From Bacteroidales bacterium (lineage in GTDB: Bacteria; Bacteroidota; Bacteroidia; Bacteroidales; BM520), in contig JALNXP010000012.1 in NCBI GenBank assembly GCA_023230285.1, positions 1 through 21,908 on the forward strand: a stretch of DNA of 21,908 bases, given 5' to 3'. Made by a program: the position numbers and the translations under genes. Of this stretch, positions 7,645 to 14,799 are shown one piece after another (position 1 is the first letter of the stretch; the number at the start of each line of letters is the position of its first letter). Below the pieces are notes generated by a model. The model worked only from the letters and a program-made list of their open reading frames with translations. It ran no database searches and had not been told where the DNA came from.

Positions 7645-7986
7645 ATGATAAAAGATTGGATTAAAAATACTAATTGTGCCATTACTATTTGTGATGCAGA
7701 TGGTTTTATTATTTATATGAATGAAAAGTCGATTTCTACTTTTTCTCGTGAAGGTAAGTCATTGATAGGGCATAATTTAAAAGATTGTCACCCGCCTAAA
7801 GCGTGGTCAAAGATACAAGAACTGATTACTACCGGCGGTTCAAATGCCTATACTATTGAGAAAAACGGCGTGAAAAAAATGATATATCAAACGGCGTGGT
7901 TTGAAGAAGATAAAGTTGGTGGTTTGATTGAAATATCAATGGTGTTGCCTGATGTTGTGCCTCATTATGTTAGAGAGTCTAAATAA
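7645..7986 (+). CDS. Stand-alone PAS-domain protein (DUF438-like PAS)
   Basis: This 113-residue protein is a single PAS domain with no output domain. It opens with CAITICDADGFIIYMNEKSI (11-30), the usual PAS start, then GHNLKDCHPPKAWSKIQELI (42-61). The CHPPK signature (Cys48, His49) is typical of the small PAS domains at the end of DUF438 proteins in anaerobes. The C-terminal half is beta-rich (KKMIYQTAWF, GGLIEISMVL). It should act in the cytoplasm as a ligand, redox or metal sensor working through a separate partner, but no kinase, cyclase or DNA-binding gene is adjacent. It lies between two terminators, so it is probably monocistronic. Confidence 0.8.
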   Translation: MIKDWIKNTNCAITICDADGFIIYMNEKSISTFSREGKSLIGHNLKDCHPPKAWSKIQELITTGGSNAYTIEKNGVKKMIYQTAWFEEDKVGGLIEISMVLPDVVPHYVRESK

Positions 7987-8014
7987 AAAAACGGGCTTGT
8001 AAAACCCGTTTTTT
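7986..8014. terminator. Bidirectional terminator shared by the PAS gene and tRNA-Val
   Basis: AAAAACGGG (7987-7995) pairs with CCCGTTTTT (8005-8013) around a 9-base loop. A-tracts on one side and T-tracts on the other give a U-run in either direction. It can end the + strand PAS transcript and the - strand tRNA transcript, whose mature end is at 8016. Confidence 0.88.
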
Positions 8015-8015
8015 G

Positions 8016-8090
8016 TGAGATATACTGGAATCGAACCAGTGACCTCTTGCCTGTCAAGCAAGCGCTCTAAACCAACTGAGCTAATATCTC
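8016..8090 (-). tRNA. tRNA-Val (anticodon GAC)
   Basis: A 75-base cloverleaf on the minus strand. The 7-bp acceptor stem is GAGATAT/ATATCTC (8090-8084 with 8023-8017), with discriminator A at 8016 as expected for valine. The D arm is GCTC/GAGC. The anticodon stem is CTTGC/GCAAG with loop TTGACAG, giving anticodon GAC. The T arm is ACTGG-TTCGAAT-CCAGT. The 3' CCA is not encoded. A promoter box lies directly upstream and a hairpin terminator directly downstream. Confidence 0.95.
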
Positions 8091-8100
8091 TTTCGCGTTG

Positions 8101-8108
8101 CAAATGTA
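8101..8108 (-). promoter_or_regulatory. -7 box of the tRNA-Val gene
   Basis: The minus strand reads TACATTTG here, a full match to TAnnTTTG, ending ten bases before the mature tRNA 5' end at 8090. This leaves a very short 5' leader for RNase P. Confidence 0.7.
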
Positions 8109-8180
8109 ACGCATTTTTTTGAAAAAAAACACATTCTGCTAAAAATATTATCTTATCATTTATGTTATTCTGCAATTTAT

Positions 8181-9179
8181 ATGAAAACACATTATACAAT
8201 ACCAATATTTATCCCCGAAAAAGCATGCCCTTTCAGATGTTTATATTGTAATCAGCGAAATATTTCTGATAGACAAGATTCGATTAGTCCCGCATCAGTA
8301 AAAGCTGTAATAGACAATTATCTTAATACGATACCTGCATCGGCGGGCAAGCGTATAGCATTCTTTGGCGGCAGTTTTACCGGCATGAGCATCGCAGAAC
8401 AAAATCAATACCTTGACATTACTTTGCCTTACACAAAAAATAATCTTGTTGATGAAATACAACTTTCTACTCGTCCGGATTATATAAATCAGAAAATATT
8501 GGATAATCTGAAACAATATAAAGTTAAAATTATCGAACTCGGAGCGCAGTCTCTTGATGATGAGGTACTATCAAATTCAGGACGTGGACATACGTCTTAT
8601 ACTGTGCAAGAATCTTCAAAAATAATACTAAATAACGGCTTCGATTTAGGCTTACAAATGATGATAGGACTTCCCGGAGATACTATCGAAAAATCATTGA
8701 TGACAGCACAGAAAATTATTGATTGGGGTGCCAAATATACAAGAATTTATCCGACTTTGGTCATCAAAGATACCGACTTGGAGGATATGTATAATAAAGG
8801 CTTGTATAAGCCGCTCTCGCTCGAAGAGGCTGTAGAATGGTCAAAATATTTAATGCAATTGTTTAATGATAATGGAGTAATAATTCTCAGGGTCGGACTT
8901 CATCCGTCAGAAGGCTTGCTTACCGGCAAAAATCTTGTCGCCGGTCCATTTCATGTGTCTTTTAAAGAACTTGTTATGACCGATGTTTGGAAAGACCGCC
9001 TGAGTAATGTTAAAGTTGAAGGAAAGAGACTTGTCATACATACAAACCCTCAACAAATTAATTACGCTATAGGCTATTGCAGCAGCAACAAAAAACAATT
9101 GCTTCAATCATTTGACTATGTGAATTTTGTTGCTGATGGCAACCTAAATACCGCTGACTTTTATTGCAGCGAGTCATAA
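8181..9179 (+). CDS. Elp3-like radical SAM protein without an acetyltransferase domain
   Basis: This 332-residue protein has the radical SAM [4Fe-4S] motif CPFRCLYC (Cys16, Cys20, Cys23), the glycine-rich SAM segment FFGGSFTG, LSTRPDYI, ELGAQSLDDEVL and LQMMIGLPGDT. These are shared with Elp3-type and coproporphyrinogen-oxidase-like radical SAM enzymes. The conserved later segments YPTLVIKDTDLEDMY and VAGPFHVSFKELV match a widespread anaerobe family often annotated Elp3-like. The GNAT domain of true Elp3 is absent. A role in tRNA or protein modification is possible, but the substrate is unknown. The adjacent tRNA-Val is on the opposite strand and need not be linked. Confidence 0.82.
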   Translation: MKTHYTIPIFIPEKACPFRCLYCNQRNISDRQDSISPASVKAVIDNYLNTIPASAGKRIAFFGGSFTGMSIAEQNQYLDITLPYTKNNLVDEIQLSTRPDYINQKILDNLKQYKVKIIELGAQSLDDEVLSNSGRGHTSYTVQESSKIILNNGFDLGLQMMIGLPGDTIEKSLMTAQKIIDWGAKYTRIYPTLVIKDTDLEDMYNKGLYKPLSLEEAVEWSKYLMQLFNDNGVIILRVGLHPSEGLLTGKNLVAGPFHVSFKELVMTDVWKDRLSNVKVEGKRLVIHTNPQQINYAIGYCSSNKKQLLQSFDYVNFVADGNLNTADFYCSES

Positions 9180-9351
9180 CCTTAGGGCGTATGACGGACA
9201 GCATAATTGTATGCAATGCCGCCGGCTCAACGCAACACTTCGTTTAATAAATCTTCTGAGACAAAAACAAATCTTAAATATTTGCATGAAGTCTTAGATA
9301 TTGATAATATGGAATTATTTAACATTAAAACCAAATTACATAAAAATTGAT

Positions 9352-9359
9352 TACCTTTG
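9352..9359 (+). promoter_or_regulatory. -7 box for the HEFGH lipoprotein gene; fixes its start
   Basis: TACCTTTG matches TAnnTTTG and ends 22 bases before the ATG at 9382. Its position shows that in-frame codons upstream of 9382 are not translated. The preceding gene-free stretch (9180-9351) holds only AT-rich sequence and one short GCATA/TATGC hairpin at 9201-9214. Confidence 0.7.
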
Positions 9360-9381
9360 TATCGTTGTTAAATTTTTAAGT

Positions 9382-11418
9382 ATGAAACAGATTATATTAC
9401 CCCTTATTGTTGTTGCCATCGTGATTTGCGGATGCAATAACCCTCAAAATCTTAATAAAATGAATGTGATAGATAGTCAGATAGTTGATGCAACTATTGA
9501 GCAGATTGCTGTGGCATATCCTGATTATGACAAAGTACTGATTAAACGTGGTGTTACTCAAGTTGCCAATTTTTGGATGAACTCTGATGGTTCTCAAGAT
9601 GAGTTTAAACAGTTTTGCATAGATAATTTTAAAGGAGATAAAAATAGCAAACAGCAGTTGTTTGAAACAATTCAGACTAATCTTGAAGTGCTGTACGGTA
9701 ATTTCAACAAGATAAGTGTAGACCTTAAGTTGCCGTTGCATGTTGCTGATGGTAAGGAGATTACCCAGATAGATGAAATTTTTGGAGCTTGGGATCCTTA
9801 TGCTCATCTTGCCGATGATATGTATGCTGACAAAGTGGCTTTTATCATCATGCTGAATTTCCCGTTTTATAATCTTGATGAGAAGAATACATTGGGTAAA
9901 ACATGGTCTCGTCAGGAGTGGGCTTATGCGAGAATGGGTGACGTATTTTCTTCGAGAGTGCCTGCGGAGTTGAGTCAGAAGTTGGCAAAGGCTAGTTCTG
10001 ATGCCGATAATTATATCTCCAATTACAATATTGTGATGGGAAATCTGCGAAACGAAAATTCCGAAAAATTGTTTCCTGATGGTATGAACCTTATTTCTCA
10101 TTGGGGCTTACGCGATGAACTGAAATCTAATTATGCTAATAAAGATAACGGCTTAGAAAAACAAAAGATGATATATGAGATTATGAAACATATTATATAT
10201 CAGACAATTCCGCAGCAAGTTATTAATAATGACGAATATGTATGGTATCCGCAGTCGAATAAGGTGTTAAAAGACGGAAAGCCGGTTGATGTGGTTGCTG
10301 AGCCGAACACACGCTATGAGCAGTTGTACAATATATATCTGGCGCAAAAGGCTATTGATGATTTTTGTCCTACTTACCCTACTTATGTTCAAAGGTCGTT
10401 TGACCAGCAGATGGAGGTGTCATACAATCAGATAGAGCAAATGTTTACCGATTTTGTCAGTTCTCCGGAAGTTGCGAAGGTTGGTAAGATGATTTCCGAG
10501 CGACTTGGCAGAGATTTAGAGCCTTTTGATATTTGGTATGACGGCTTTAAGTCGCGTAGTAATATCTCTGAAGATTATCTTAGTGAACAGACGAGAGCGT
10601 TGTATCCTGATGTTGCAGCTGTACAGAACGGCTTGCCGTCAGTTTTGTGTAAACTCGGCTTCGCCGATGATAGGGCAGTGGAGATATGTTCTATGATAAA
10701 GGTTGATCCTTCGCGTGGCGCAGGACATGCTTGGGGCGCTCAAATGCGTGGCGACAAAGCTCGTCTCCGTACCAGAATCGCCGAAGATGGAATGGATTAT
10801 AAAGGTTATAATATCGCGGTCCACGAGTTCGGACATAATGTCGAACAGACAATAACCCTCAACGATGTGGATAATTATATGATGAATGGTGTCCCTAATA
10901 CAGCTTTTACGGAAGCTTTGGCTTTCGTTTTTCAAACTCGTGATTTGGAGTTACTTGGAATTAAAGATGATAATCCGGATAAACAGGCAATGCAGACTTT
11001 GGATATTTTCTGGGGCTGTTATGAAATTATGGGCGTGGCTCTTGTAGATATGAAAACATGGAAATGGCTGTACGAAAATCCTGATGCCGGCGTTGCAGAA
11101 CTTAAAGAAACTATAATCAAGAATGCAAAAGAAATATGGAATATGTATTATGCTCCTGTTCTTGGCAGTGAAAATTCGCCGATACTTGCAGTTTATTCTC
11201 ACATGATAGATATTCCTTTGTATTTGCCGAATTATCCGTTTGGACATATAGTTCAATTTCAGTTAGAAAAGCAGATAGAAGGTAAAAATATTGCTGATGA
11301 AATTCAAAGAATTTTCCCTGCCGGACGATTAACACCGAATATCTGGATGAATAATGCTGTTGGAAGCGATGTTTCGGTAGAGCCGTTGCTCGAAGCCGTA
11401 CGCAAGATTGTGGATTAA
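9382..11418 (+). CDS. Lipoprotein gluzincin metallopeptidase with HEFGH motif
   Basis: This 678-residue protein starts at the ATG at 9382; a longer in-frame reading from a TTG at 9301 would cross the promoter. The N-terminus is a lipoprotein signal (MKQIILPLIVVAIVICGC) with the lipid-bearing Cys at residue 18. Zinc ligands are seen as HEFGH (481-485) and a Glu at 511 in TEALAFVFQ, 26 residues after the second His. This HExxH plus distant Glu arrangement marks a gluzincin. HEFGH is the form used by M3 oligopeptidases, but the rest of the sequence does not look like M3, and the HExxxH motif of dipeptidyl peptidase III is not present. It probably processes peptides in the periplasm or at the outer membrane. 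The family is not confidently recognised. Confidence 0.72.
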   Translation: MKQIILPLIVVAIVICGCNNPQNLNKMNVIDSQIVDATIEQIAVAYPDYDKVLIKRGVTQVANFWMNSDGSQDEFKQFCIDNFKGDKNSKQQLFETIQTNLEVLYGNFNKISVDLKLPLHVADGKEITQIDEIFGAWDPYAHLADDMYADKVAFIIMLNFPFYNLDEKNTLGKTWSRQEWAYARMGDVFSSRVPAELSQKLAKASSDADNYISNYNIVMGNLRNENSEKLFPDGMNLISHWGLRDELKSNYANKDNGLEKQKMIYEIMKHIIYQTIPQQVINNDEYVWYPQSNKVLKDGKPVDVVAEPNTRYEQLYNIYLAQKAIDDFCPTYPTYVQRSFDQQMEVSYNQIEQMFTDFVSSPEVAKVGKMISERLGRDLEPFDIWYDGFKSRSNISEDYLSEQTRALYPDVAAVQNGLPSVLCKLGFADDRAVEICSMIKVDPSRGAGHAWGAQMRGDKARLRTRIAEDGMDYKGYNIAVHEFGHNVEQTITLNDVDNYMMNGVPNTAFTEALAFVFQTRDLELLGIKDDNPDKQAMQTLDIFWGCYEIMGVALVDMKTWKWLYENPDAGVAELKETIIKNAKEIWNMYYAPVLGSENSPILAVYSHMIDIPLYLPNYPFGHIVQFQLEKQIEGKNIADEIQRIFPAGRLTPNIWMNNAVGSDVSVEPLLEAVRKIVD

Positions 11419-11430
11419 TCGGAGAATACA

Positions 11431-11460
11431 AACATGCGACACCGAAGGTGGTCGCATGTT
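11431..11460. terminator. Hairpin between convergent genes
   Basis: The left arm 11431-11443 pairs with 11447-11460 around a GAA loop, with one bulged G, giving a 12-13 bp GC-containing stem. It lies between the stops of the metallopeptidase (+) and the pnuC homologue (-) and can act for both. The flanking T runs are short, so part of the termination may be factor-dependent. Confidence 0.7.
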
Positions 11461-11477
11461 CTTATCTGTTGCAATTA

Positions 11478-12080
11478 TTATAATTTGCCAATAGATTTGT
11501 TGTATTTTCCCTGCCATTCAAAAAATGCAAACACCGCAATTATCGTAAATACAAGATATTGGATTGCCGTAAAATACAAATGTTGCCATATATAAAACGG
11601 TATACAAATGAAGTCGGCAATAATCCAATAAATCCAGCACTCTAACTTTTTTCGTGCCTGCAAAAACATTGCTATCAAAAACAAAGAAAACGTAAAAGTA
11701 TCTACATACATCACTCCGGACATTATATAGCCTGTGTCAGAATGTTTAAATAACCTGATAAATCCTATTAAAAGTAAATATAATACGGTGGCGGTTATGA
11801 TGTAAATTGTTTGGTGTTTACCTGATAATTTTGATATTTCAAGAGGTTTGTTGTCTGATGATTTATGTGTCCACGCATACCATCCGTAGATGCTGATTAT
11901 GGTGTAATACAGGTTGATGCATGAAACGGCGTACAACTTTCCCATCAGCAATATATATACGTAGATAGTAGTACTTATAATGCCGATGGGGTATGTAAGT
12001 ATATTTTCTTTTTTTGCTAACCATACACCGGCAATGCCAAGTGCAGCGGCGATGATTTCAAGAATTAGGTTAATATCCAT
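11478..12080 (-). CDS. pnuC: PnuC-family vitamin transporter (nicotinamide riboside or thiamine)
   Basis: This 200-residue inner-membrane protein has about seven hydrophobic segments. It shows family landmarks: LGIAGVWLAKKENILTYPIG near the start, NLYYTIISIYGWYAW in the middle, and ECWIYWIIADFICIPFYIWQ followed by FTAIQYLVF near the end. PnuC proteins take up nicotinamide riboside by facilitated diffusion driven by downstream phosphorylation. Close homologues in Bacteroidota (PnuT) carry thiamine. Neither NadR nor a thiamine kinase gene is next to it. Upstream on the same strand lie two genes for transketolase, a thiamine-diphosphate enzyme, but a strong terminator separates them. Family assignment is secure; substrate is not. 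Confidence 0.88.
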   Translation of the reverse strand: MDINLILEIIAAALGIAGVWLAKKENILTYPIGIISTTIYVYILLMGKLYAVSCINLYYTIISIYGWYAWTHKSSDNKPLEISKLSGKHQTIYIITATVLYLLLIGFIRLFKHSDTGYIMSGVMYVDTFTFSLFLIAMFLQARKKLECWIYWIIADFICIPFYIWQHLYFTAIQYLVFTIIAVFAFFEWQGKYNKSIGKL

Positions 12081-12093
12081 GTGATTTTATGTC

Positions 12094-12135
12094 AAAATAA
12101 AAGTCTTCGACTTTAAAGCCGAAGACTTTTATTTT
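12094..12135 (-). terminator. Strong terminator after the transketolase genes
   Basis: A perfect 16-bp inverted repeat pairs 12094-12109 with 12120-12135 around a 10-base loop. The core AAGTCTTCG/CGAAGACTT is flanked by A/T tracts on both sides. On the minus strand it follows the transketolase stop (12151) and precedes the pnuC start (12080) by 13 bases. Confidence 0.9.
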
Positions 12136-12150
12136 TCAAGTATTTTTTTA

Positions 12151-13104
12151 TTATTTTCTTTGTATTGCTTTAACGGCGGCGTTGACTATGGCATCTGATG
12201 TCAAGTTATACAGTTTCATCAGTTCATCGGGTGTGCCGCTTTGTCCCCATTGGTCAAAGATAGCGACAGCTTCGACAGGGACAGGGTACTCGCGACAGAG
12301 AAGTTGCGAAATAGAGTCACATAAGCCGCCATTGATTTGATGTTCTTCAGCGGTGACAACACAGCCGGTCTTCTTTACGGAGTTTAAAATTGCGTGATTG
12401 TCTAACGGTTTGATAGTGTGAATGTTGATGATTTCGGCATCTATTCCCATCTCTTCTAACTTTTTACAAGCCTGAATAGCTTCCCAGACCATTATGCCTG
12501 TTGCAAAAATGGAAATATCTCTGCCAACATCTAATAACTGAGCTTTACCTATAACAAAATCTTGAGCAGCCGTAGTGAACACTACTTGTTTAGGACGTCC
12601 GAAGCGCAGGTAAACAGGACCTTCATATTCCGCTACAGCGAGGGTGGCAAGTCGTGTTTGCTCATAGTCGCAAGGTACGACAACTGTCATTCCGGGCAAC
12701 ATCTTCATCATGCCGATGTCTTCAAGTGTCTGGTGAGTTGCTCCGTCTTCTCCGAGAGTGATGCCGGCGTGTGAAGCACATATCTTGACATTCTTGTTGG
12801 AGTAAGCTACAGCTTGTCTTATCTGGTCAAACACACGGGCGGTAGAAAAGTTGGCAAATGTGCCGGTAAAAGGTATCTTGCCGGCAGTGGCAAGTCCGGC
12901 AGCAACGCCTATCATATTTGCTTCAGCTATGCCCATCTGATAAAATCTGTCAGGAAATGCTTTCGCAAATTCGTCCATCTTAACAGAACCTGTGAGGTCG
13001 GCACATAATGCTACAATATTTGGATTCTTAAGCGCAGCTTCGTAAAGCCCTTTGCCAAAACCTGAACGTGTATCTTTTTTGTCTAATATAGGGAAATCTT
13101 TCAT
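12151..13104 (-). CDS. Transketolase, C-terminal half (separate subunit)
   Basis: This 317-residue polypeptide carries the pyrimidine-binding and C-terminal domains of transketolase. It starts with SGFGKGLYEAA and has the catalytic Glu61 in QMGIAEANMIG (56-66), which activates the thiamine diphosphate of the partner subunit. TFANFSTARVFDQIRQ and HAGITLGEDGATHQ follow, then the C-terminal Rossmann-like domain (DVGRDISIFATGIMVWEA). With the N-terminal half it transfers two-carbon units between sugar phosphates in the non-oxidative pentose phosphate pathway. It lies 48 bases downstream of its partner gene in the same unit. A DXS-type enzyme would be a single longer chain, so transketolase is preferred. 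Confidence 0.93.
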   Translation of the reverse strand: MKDFPILDKKDTRSGFGKGLYEAALKNPNIVALCADLTGSVKMDEFAKAFPDRFYQMGIAEANMIGVAAGLATAGKIPFTGTFANFSTARVFDQIRQAVAYSNKNVKICASHAGITLGEDGATHQTLEDIGMMKMLPGMTVVVPCDYEQTRLATLAVAEYEGPVYLRFGRPKQVVFTTAAQDFVIGKAQLLDVGRDISIFATGIMVWEAIQACKKLEEMGIDAEIINIHTIKPLDNHAILNSVKKTGCVVTAEEHQINGGLCDSISQLLCREYPVPVEAVAIFDQWGQSGTPDELMKLYNLTSDAIVNAAVKAIQRK

Positions 13105-13152
13105 GATATATATTTTAAATAATGATAAAATGTTATTGATAAATTACAAATA

Positions 13153-13995
13153 TTAATAGTCGCCGAGAGTTTCGGGTATCTGAGATAAAGCGTTGGCAAG
13201 TTGCTCATCGTTAGGAGCGACACCGTGCCATTTATGAGAATCATACATAAAATCGACACCGAAGCCCATTTTTGTATTTAAGATGATAACAACAGGCTGT
13301 CCTTTATGAGCTGCTGATTTTGCTTGTTCCAGTCCGGTAACCACCTCTAACATGTTGTTGCCGTTTATGTTGATGACATGCCAGCCGAAAGCTGTCCATT
13401 TTTCGCTGAGGTTTCCGAGAGAGTTTACGTCTTCTATAGTTCCGTCTATTTGCTGATGGTTATAGTCAATAGCGGCGATTATGTTGTCAACATGTTTAGA
13501 AGCTGCGAACATGGCGGCTTCCCATATTTGACCTTCTTGCAGCTCTCCGTCACCGTGGAGCGTAAATACGAGGCTGTCGTCGTTATCGGCTTTCTTGGCG
13601 AGAGCATGTCCGATGCCTACGGATAAGCCTTGTCCGAGAGAGCCTGATGCAGAGCGTATGCCGGGTAATTTGTGAGACAATGAAGGGTGTCCCTGAAGCC
13701 TAGAGCCGATTTTGCGGAGAGTACTTAGCTCCGATACGGGATAATAACCTCTGCGGGCAAGTACGCTATACCATGCCGGACATACGTGTCCGTTGGAAAG
13801 ATAAAAAATATCTTCATCTTTCCCTTCAATAGTAAAATGAGATGGGTCAACATTCATCTCTTTAAAATAAAGAGCTGTCAAATAATCAGTACAACTTAAA
13901 GACCCACCCGGATGACCTGACTTGGCACCGTTAATCATTCTTAAAACATCTCTGCGAACTTGTGCAGCAACATCTTGTAATTCTTTTACGTTCAT
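13153..13995 (-). CDS. Transketolase, N-terminal half (thiamine-diphosphate-binding subunit)
   Basis: This 280-residue polypeptide binds the diphosphate of the cofactor. It has SGHPGGSLSCTD (26-37, with the conserved His28), QGHPS (101-105), SGSLGQGLSVGIGHA, and the cofactor motif HGDGELQEGQIWEA. In this motif GDG (148-150) and Asn179 form the Mg-diphosphate site. The pair is a naturally split enzyme, as in many anaerobes. Each half begins with its own ATG and ends cleanly at the expected domain boundary, so this is not a frameshifted full-length gene. It is the first gene of the minus-strand unit. No clear TAnnTTTG box is seen in the 84 bases before it. Confidence 0.93.
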   Translation of the reverse strand: MNVKELQDVAAQVRRDVLRMINGAKSGHPGGSLSCTDYLTALYFKEMNVDPSHFTIEGKDEDIFYLSNGHVCPAWYSVLARRGYYPVSELSTLRKIGSRLQGHPSLSHKLPGIRSASGSLGQGLSVGIGHALAKKADNDDSLVFTLHGDGELQEGQIWEAAMFAASKHVDNIIAAIDYNHQQIDGTIEDVNSLGNLSEKWTAFGWHVININGNNMLEVVTGLEQAKSAAHKGQPVVIILNTKMGFGVDFMYDSHKWHGVAPNDEQLANALSQIPETLGDY

Positions 13996-14058
13996 TATTA
14001 TTAATATTTAGTTGATTGAATTTCTTTCTATTAAAATTATTATGCAAATTTGAACATG

Positions 14059-14080
14059 GAAATTATTGCCGGATAATTTC
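14059..14080 (-). repeat. 8-bp inverted repeat at the pcm stop codon
   Basis: GAAATTAT at 14059-14066 is the exact reverse complement of ATAATTTC at 14073-14080, with a TGCCGG spacer. On the minus strand it follows the pcm stop immediately. With no T run it is at best a weak terminator or an RNA-end stabiliser before the transketolase unit. Confidence 0.5.
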
Positions 14081-14733
14081 TATTCGTTGATTTTTTTCAA
14101 CATTGGAACGAAACAATAGTCGCCATGTTGAGTTTGAGTAAATTCAGTTTCGCTTGTTTTTTCTATCAAGCACATTTTCTGGCAGTTGTTTTCATCATCA
14201 ATGGGGATTACCATTCGTCCGCCTATTTTCAGTTGCGATTTTAGGTCTTCTGGAATAAAAGGTGCGGCGGCGGTGACAATAATTCTGTCAAAAGGAGCGA
14301 ATGTCTTTAGCCCTTTGTAGCCGTCACCGAGAAAGCACTTTATGTTGGGATATGAAGCAGCAAGAAAGGTTTTGGTGCGAAAATAAAGCTCTCTTTGTCG
14401 TTCGATGGTAAAAACTCTGGCACCCATTGCCGAGAGTACTGCAGCTTGATAGCCCGAGCCGGTGCCTATTTCCAGTACTTTCATCCCTTTAGAAATTTGT
14501 AATAGCTCAGATTGTGCTGCTACAGTAGAGGGTTGAGAAATTGTTTGCCCACAGCCAATGGAAAAAGGCTTGTCTTCATAAGCGTATTCTACAAAGCCGG
14601 AGTCTATAAAGAAATGACGAGGCACATTAAAAATAGCCTCTAAAACTACTTCATCGCAAATGCCGTTTTTCCGGATTTGATCTACTAATTTTCTGCGTAA
14701 TCCCTGATGTCTATAATTATCTTCCATTATCAC
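14080..14733 (-). CDS. pcm: Protein-L-isoaspartate O-methyltransferase
   Basis: This 217-residue cytoplasmic enzyme methylates isoaspartyl residues in aged proteins with S-adenosylmethionine so that they can revert to aspartate. The family motifs are all present: FSIGCGQTISQPSTVAAQ (57-74), SAM motif I VLEIGTGSGYQAAVL (86-100), the acidic residue after it in FTIERQ (108-113), DRIIVTAAAP (149-158) and GGRMVIPI (171-178). The length is normal. Two possible starts (14733 and 14727) are six bases apart. It has its own promoter box and is probably monocistronic, with possible read-through into the transketolase genes. Confidence 0.95.
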   Translation of the reverse strand: MIMEDNYRHQGLRRKLVDQIRKNGICDEVVLEAIFNVPRHFFIDSGFVEYAYEDKPFSIGCGQTISQPSTVAAQSELLQISKGMKVLEIGTGSGYQAAVLSAMGARVFTIERQRELYFRTKTFLAASYPNIKCFLGDGYKGLKTFAPFDRIIVTAAAPFIPEDLKSQLKIGGRMVIPIDDENNCQKMCLIEKTSETEFTQTQHGDYCFVPMLKKINE

Positions 14734-14767
14734 TAATTGAAAGTGCGAATTTAATACATAGTTTCAA

Positions 14768-14775
14768 CAAATTTA
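14768..14775 (-). promoter_or_regulatory. Putative -7 box for pcm
   Basis: The minus strand reads TAAATTTG, matching TAnnTTTG, and ends 34 bases before the pcm ATG at 14733. It lies one base from the oppositely oriented box of the next gene. Confidence 0.55.
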
Positions 14776-14776
14776 T

Positions 14777-14784
14777 TACATTTG
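14777..14784 (+). promoter_or_regulatory. -7 box for the Gfo/Idh/MocA gene; fixes its start
   Basis: TACATTTG is a full match and lies only 15 bases before the ATG at 14800. The RNA leader would be about ten bases. An in-frame TTG at 14782 is inside the box and cannot be the start. Confidence 0.65.
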
Positions 14785-14799
14785 CAAAAAAAATTTTTT

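Noticed and set aside
8016..8090. tRNA-Asp (GTC) on the + strand
   Set aside because: The cloverleaf, T-arm TTCGAAT and acceptor orientation only work on the minus strand, where the anticodon is GAC (valine).
9301..9381. Upstream TTG start for the metallopeptidase
   Set aside because: It would precede the TACCTTTG promoter box and bury the lipoprotein signal; the ATG at 9382 gives a proper lipobox.
9397..10101. Long 234-codon antisense frame (-) under the metallopeptidase gene
   Set aside because: Shadow of the real gene; composition is unlike a protein (rich in Ile, His, Arg) and it would cover the lipoprotein signal region.
9382..11418. Dipeptidyl peptidase III (M49)
   Set aside because: M49 enzymes use HExxxH; this protein has HEFGH (HExxH).
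12151..13995. Transketolase as one gene broken by a frameshift
   Set aside because: Both halves have their own ATG, clean stops at the domain boundary and a 48-base gap; split transketolases are a normal form.
12081..14079. TPP riboswitch before pnuC or transketolase
   Set aside because: Neither the 70-base gap before pnuC nor the 84 bases before the transketolase genes shows the conserved CTGAGA-type thi-box elements.
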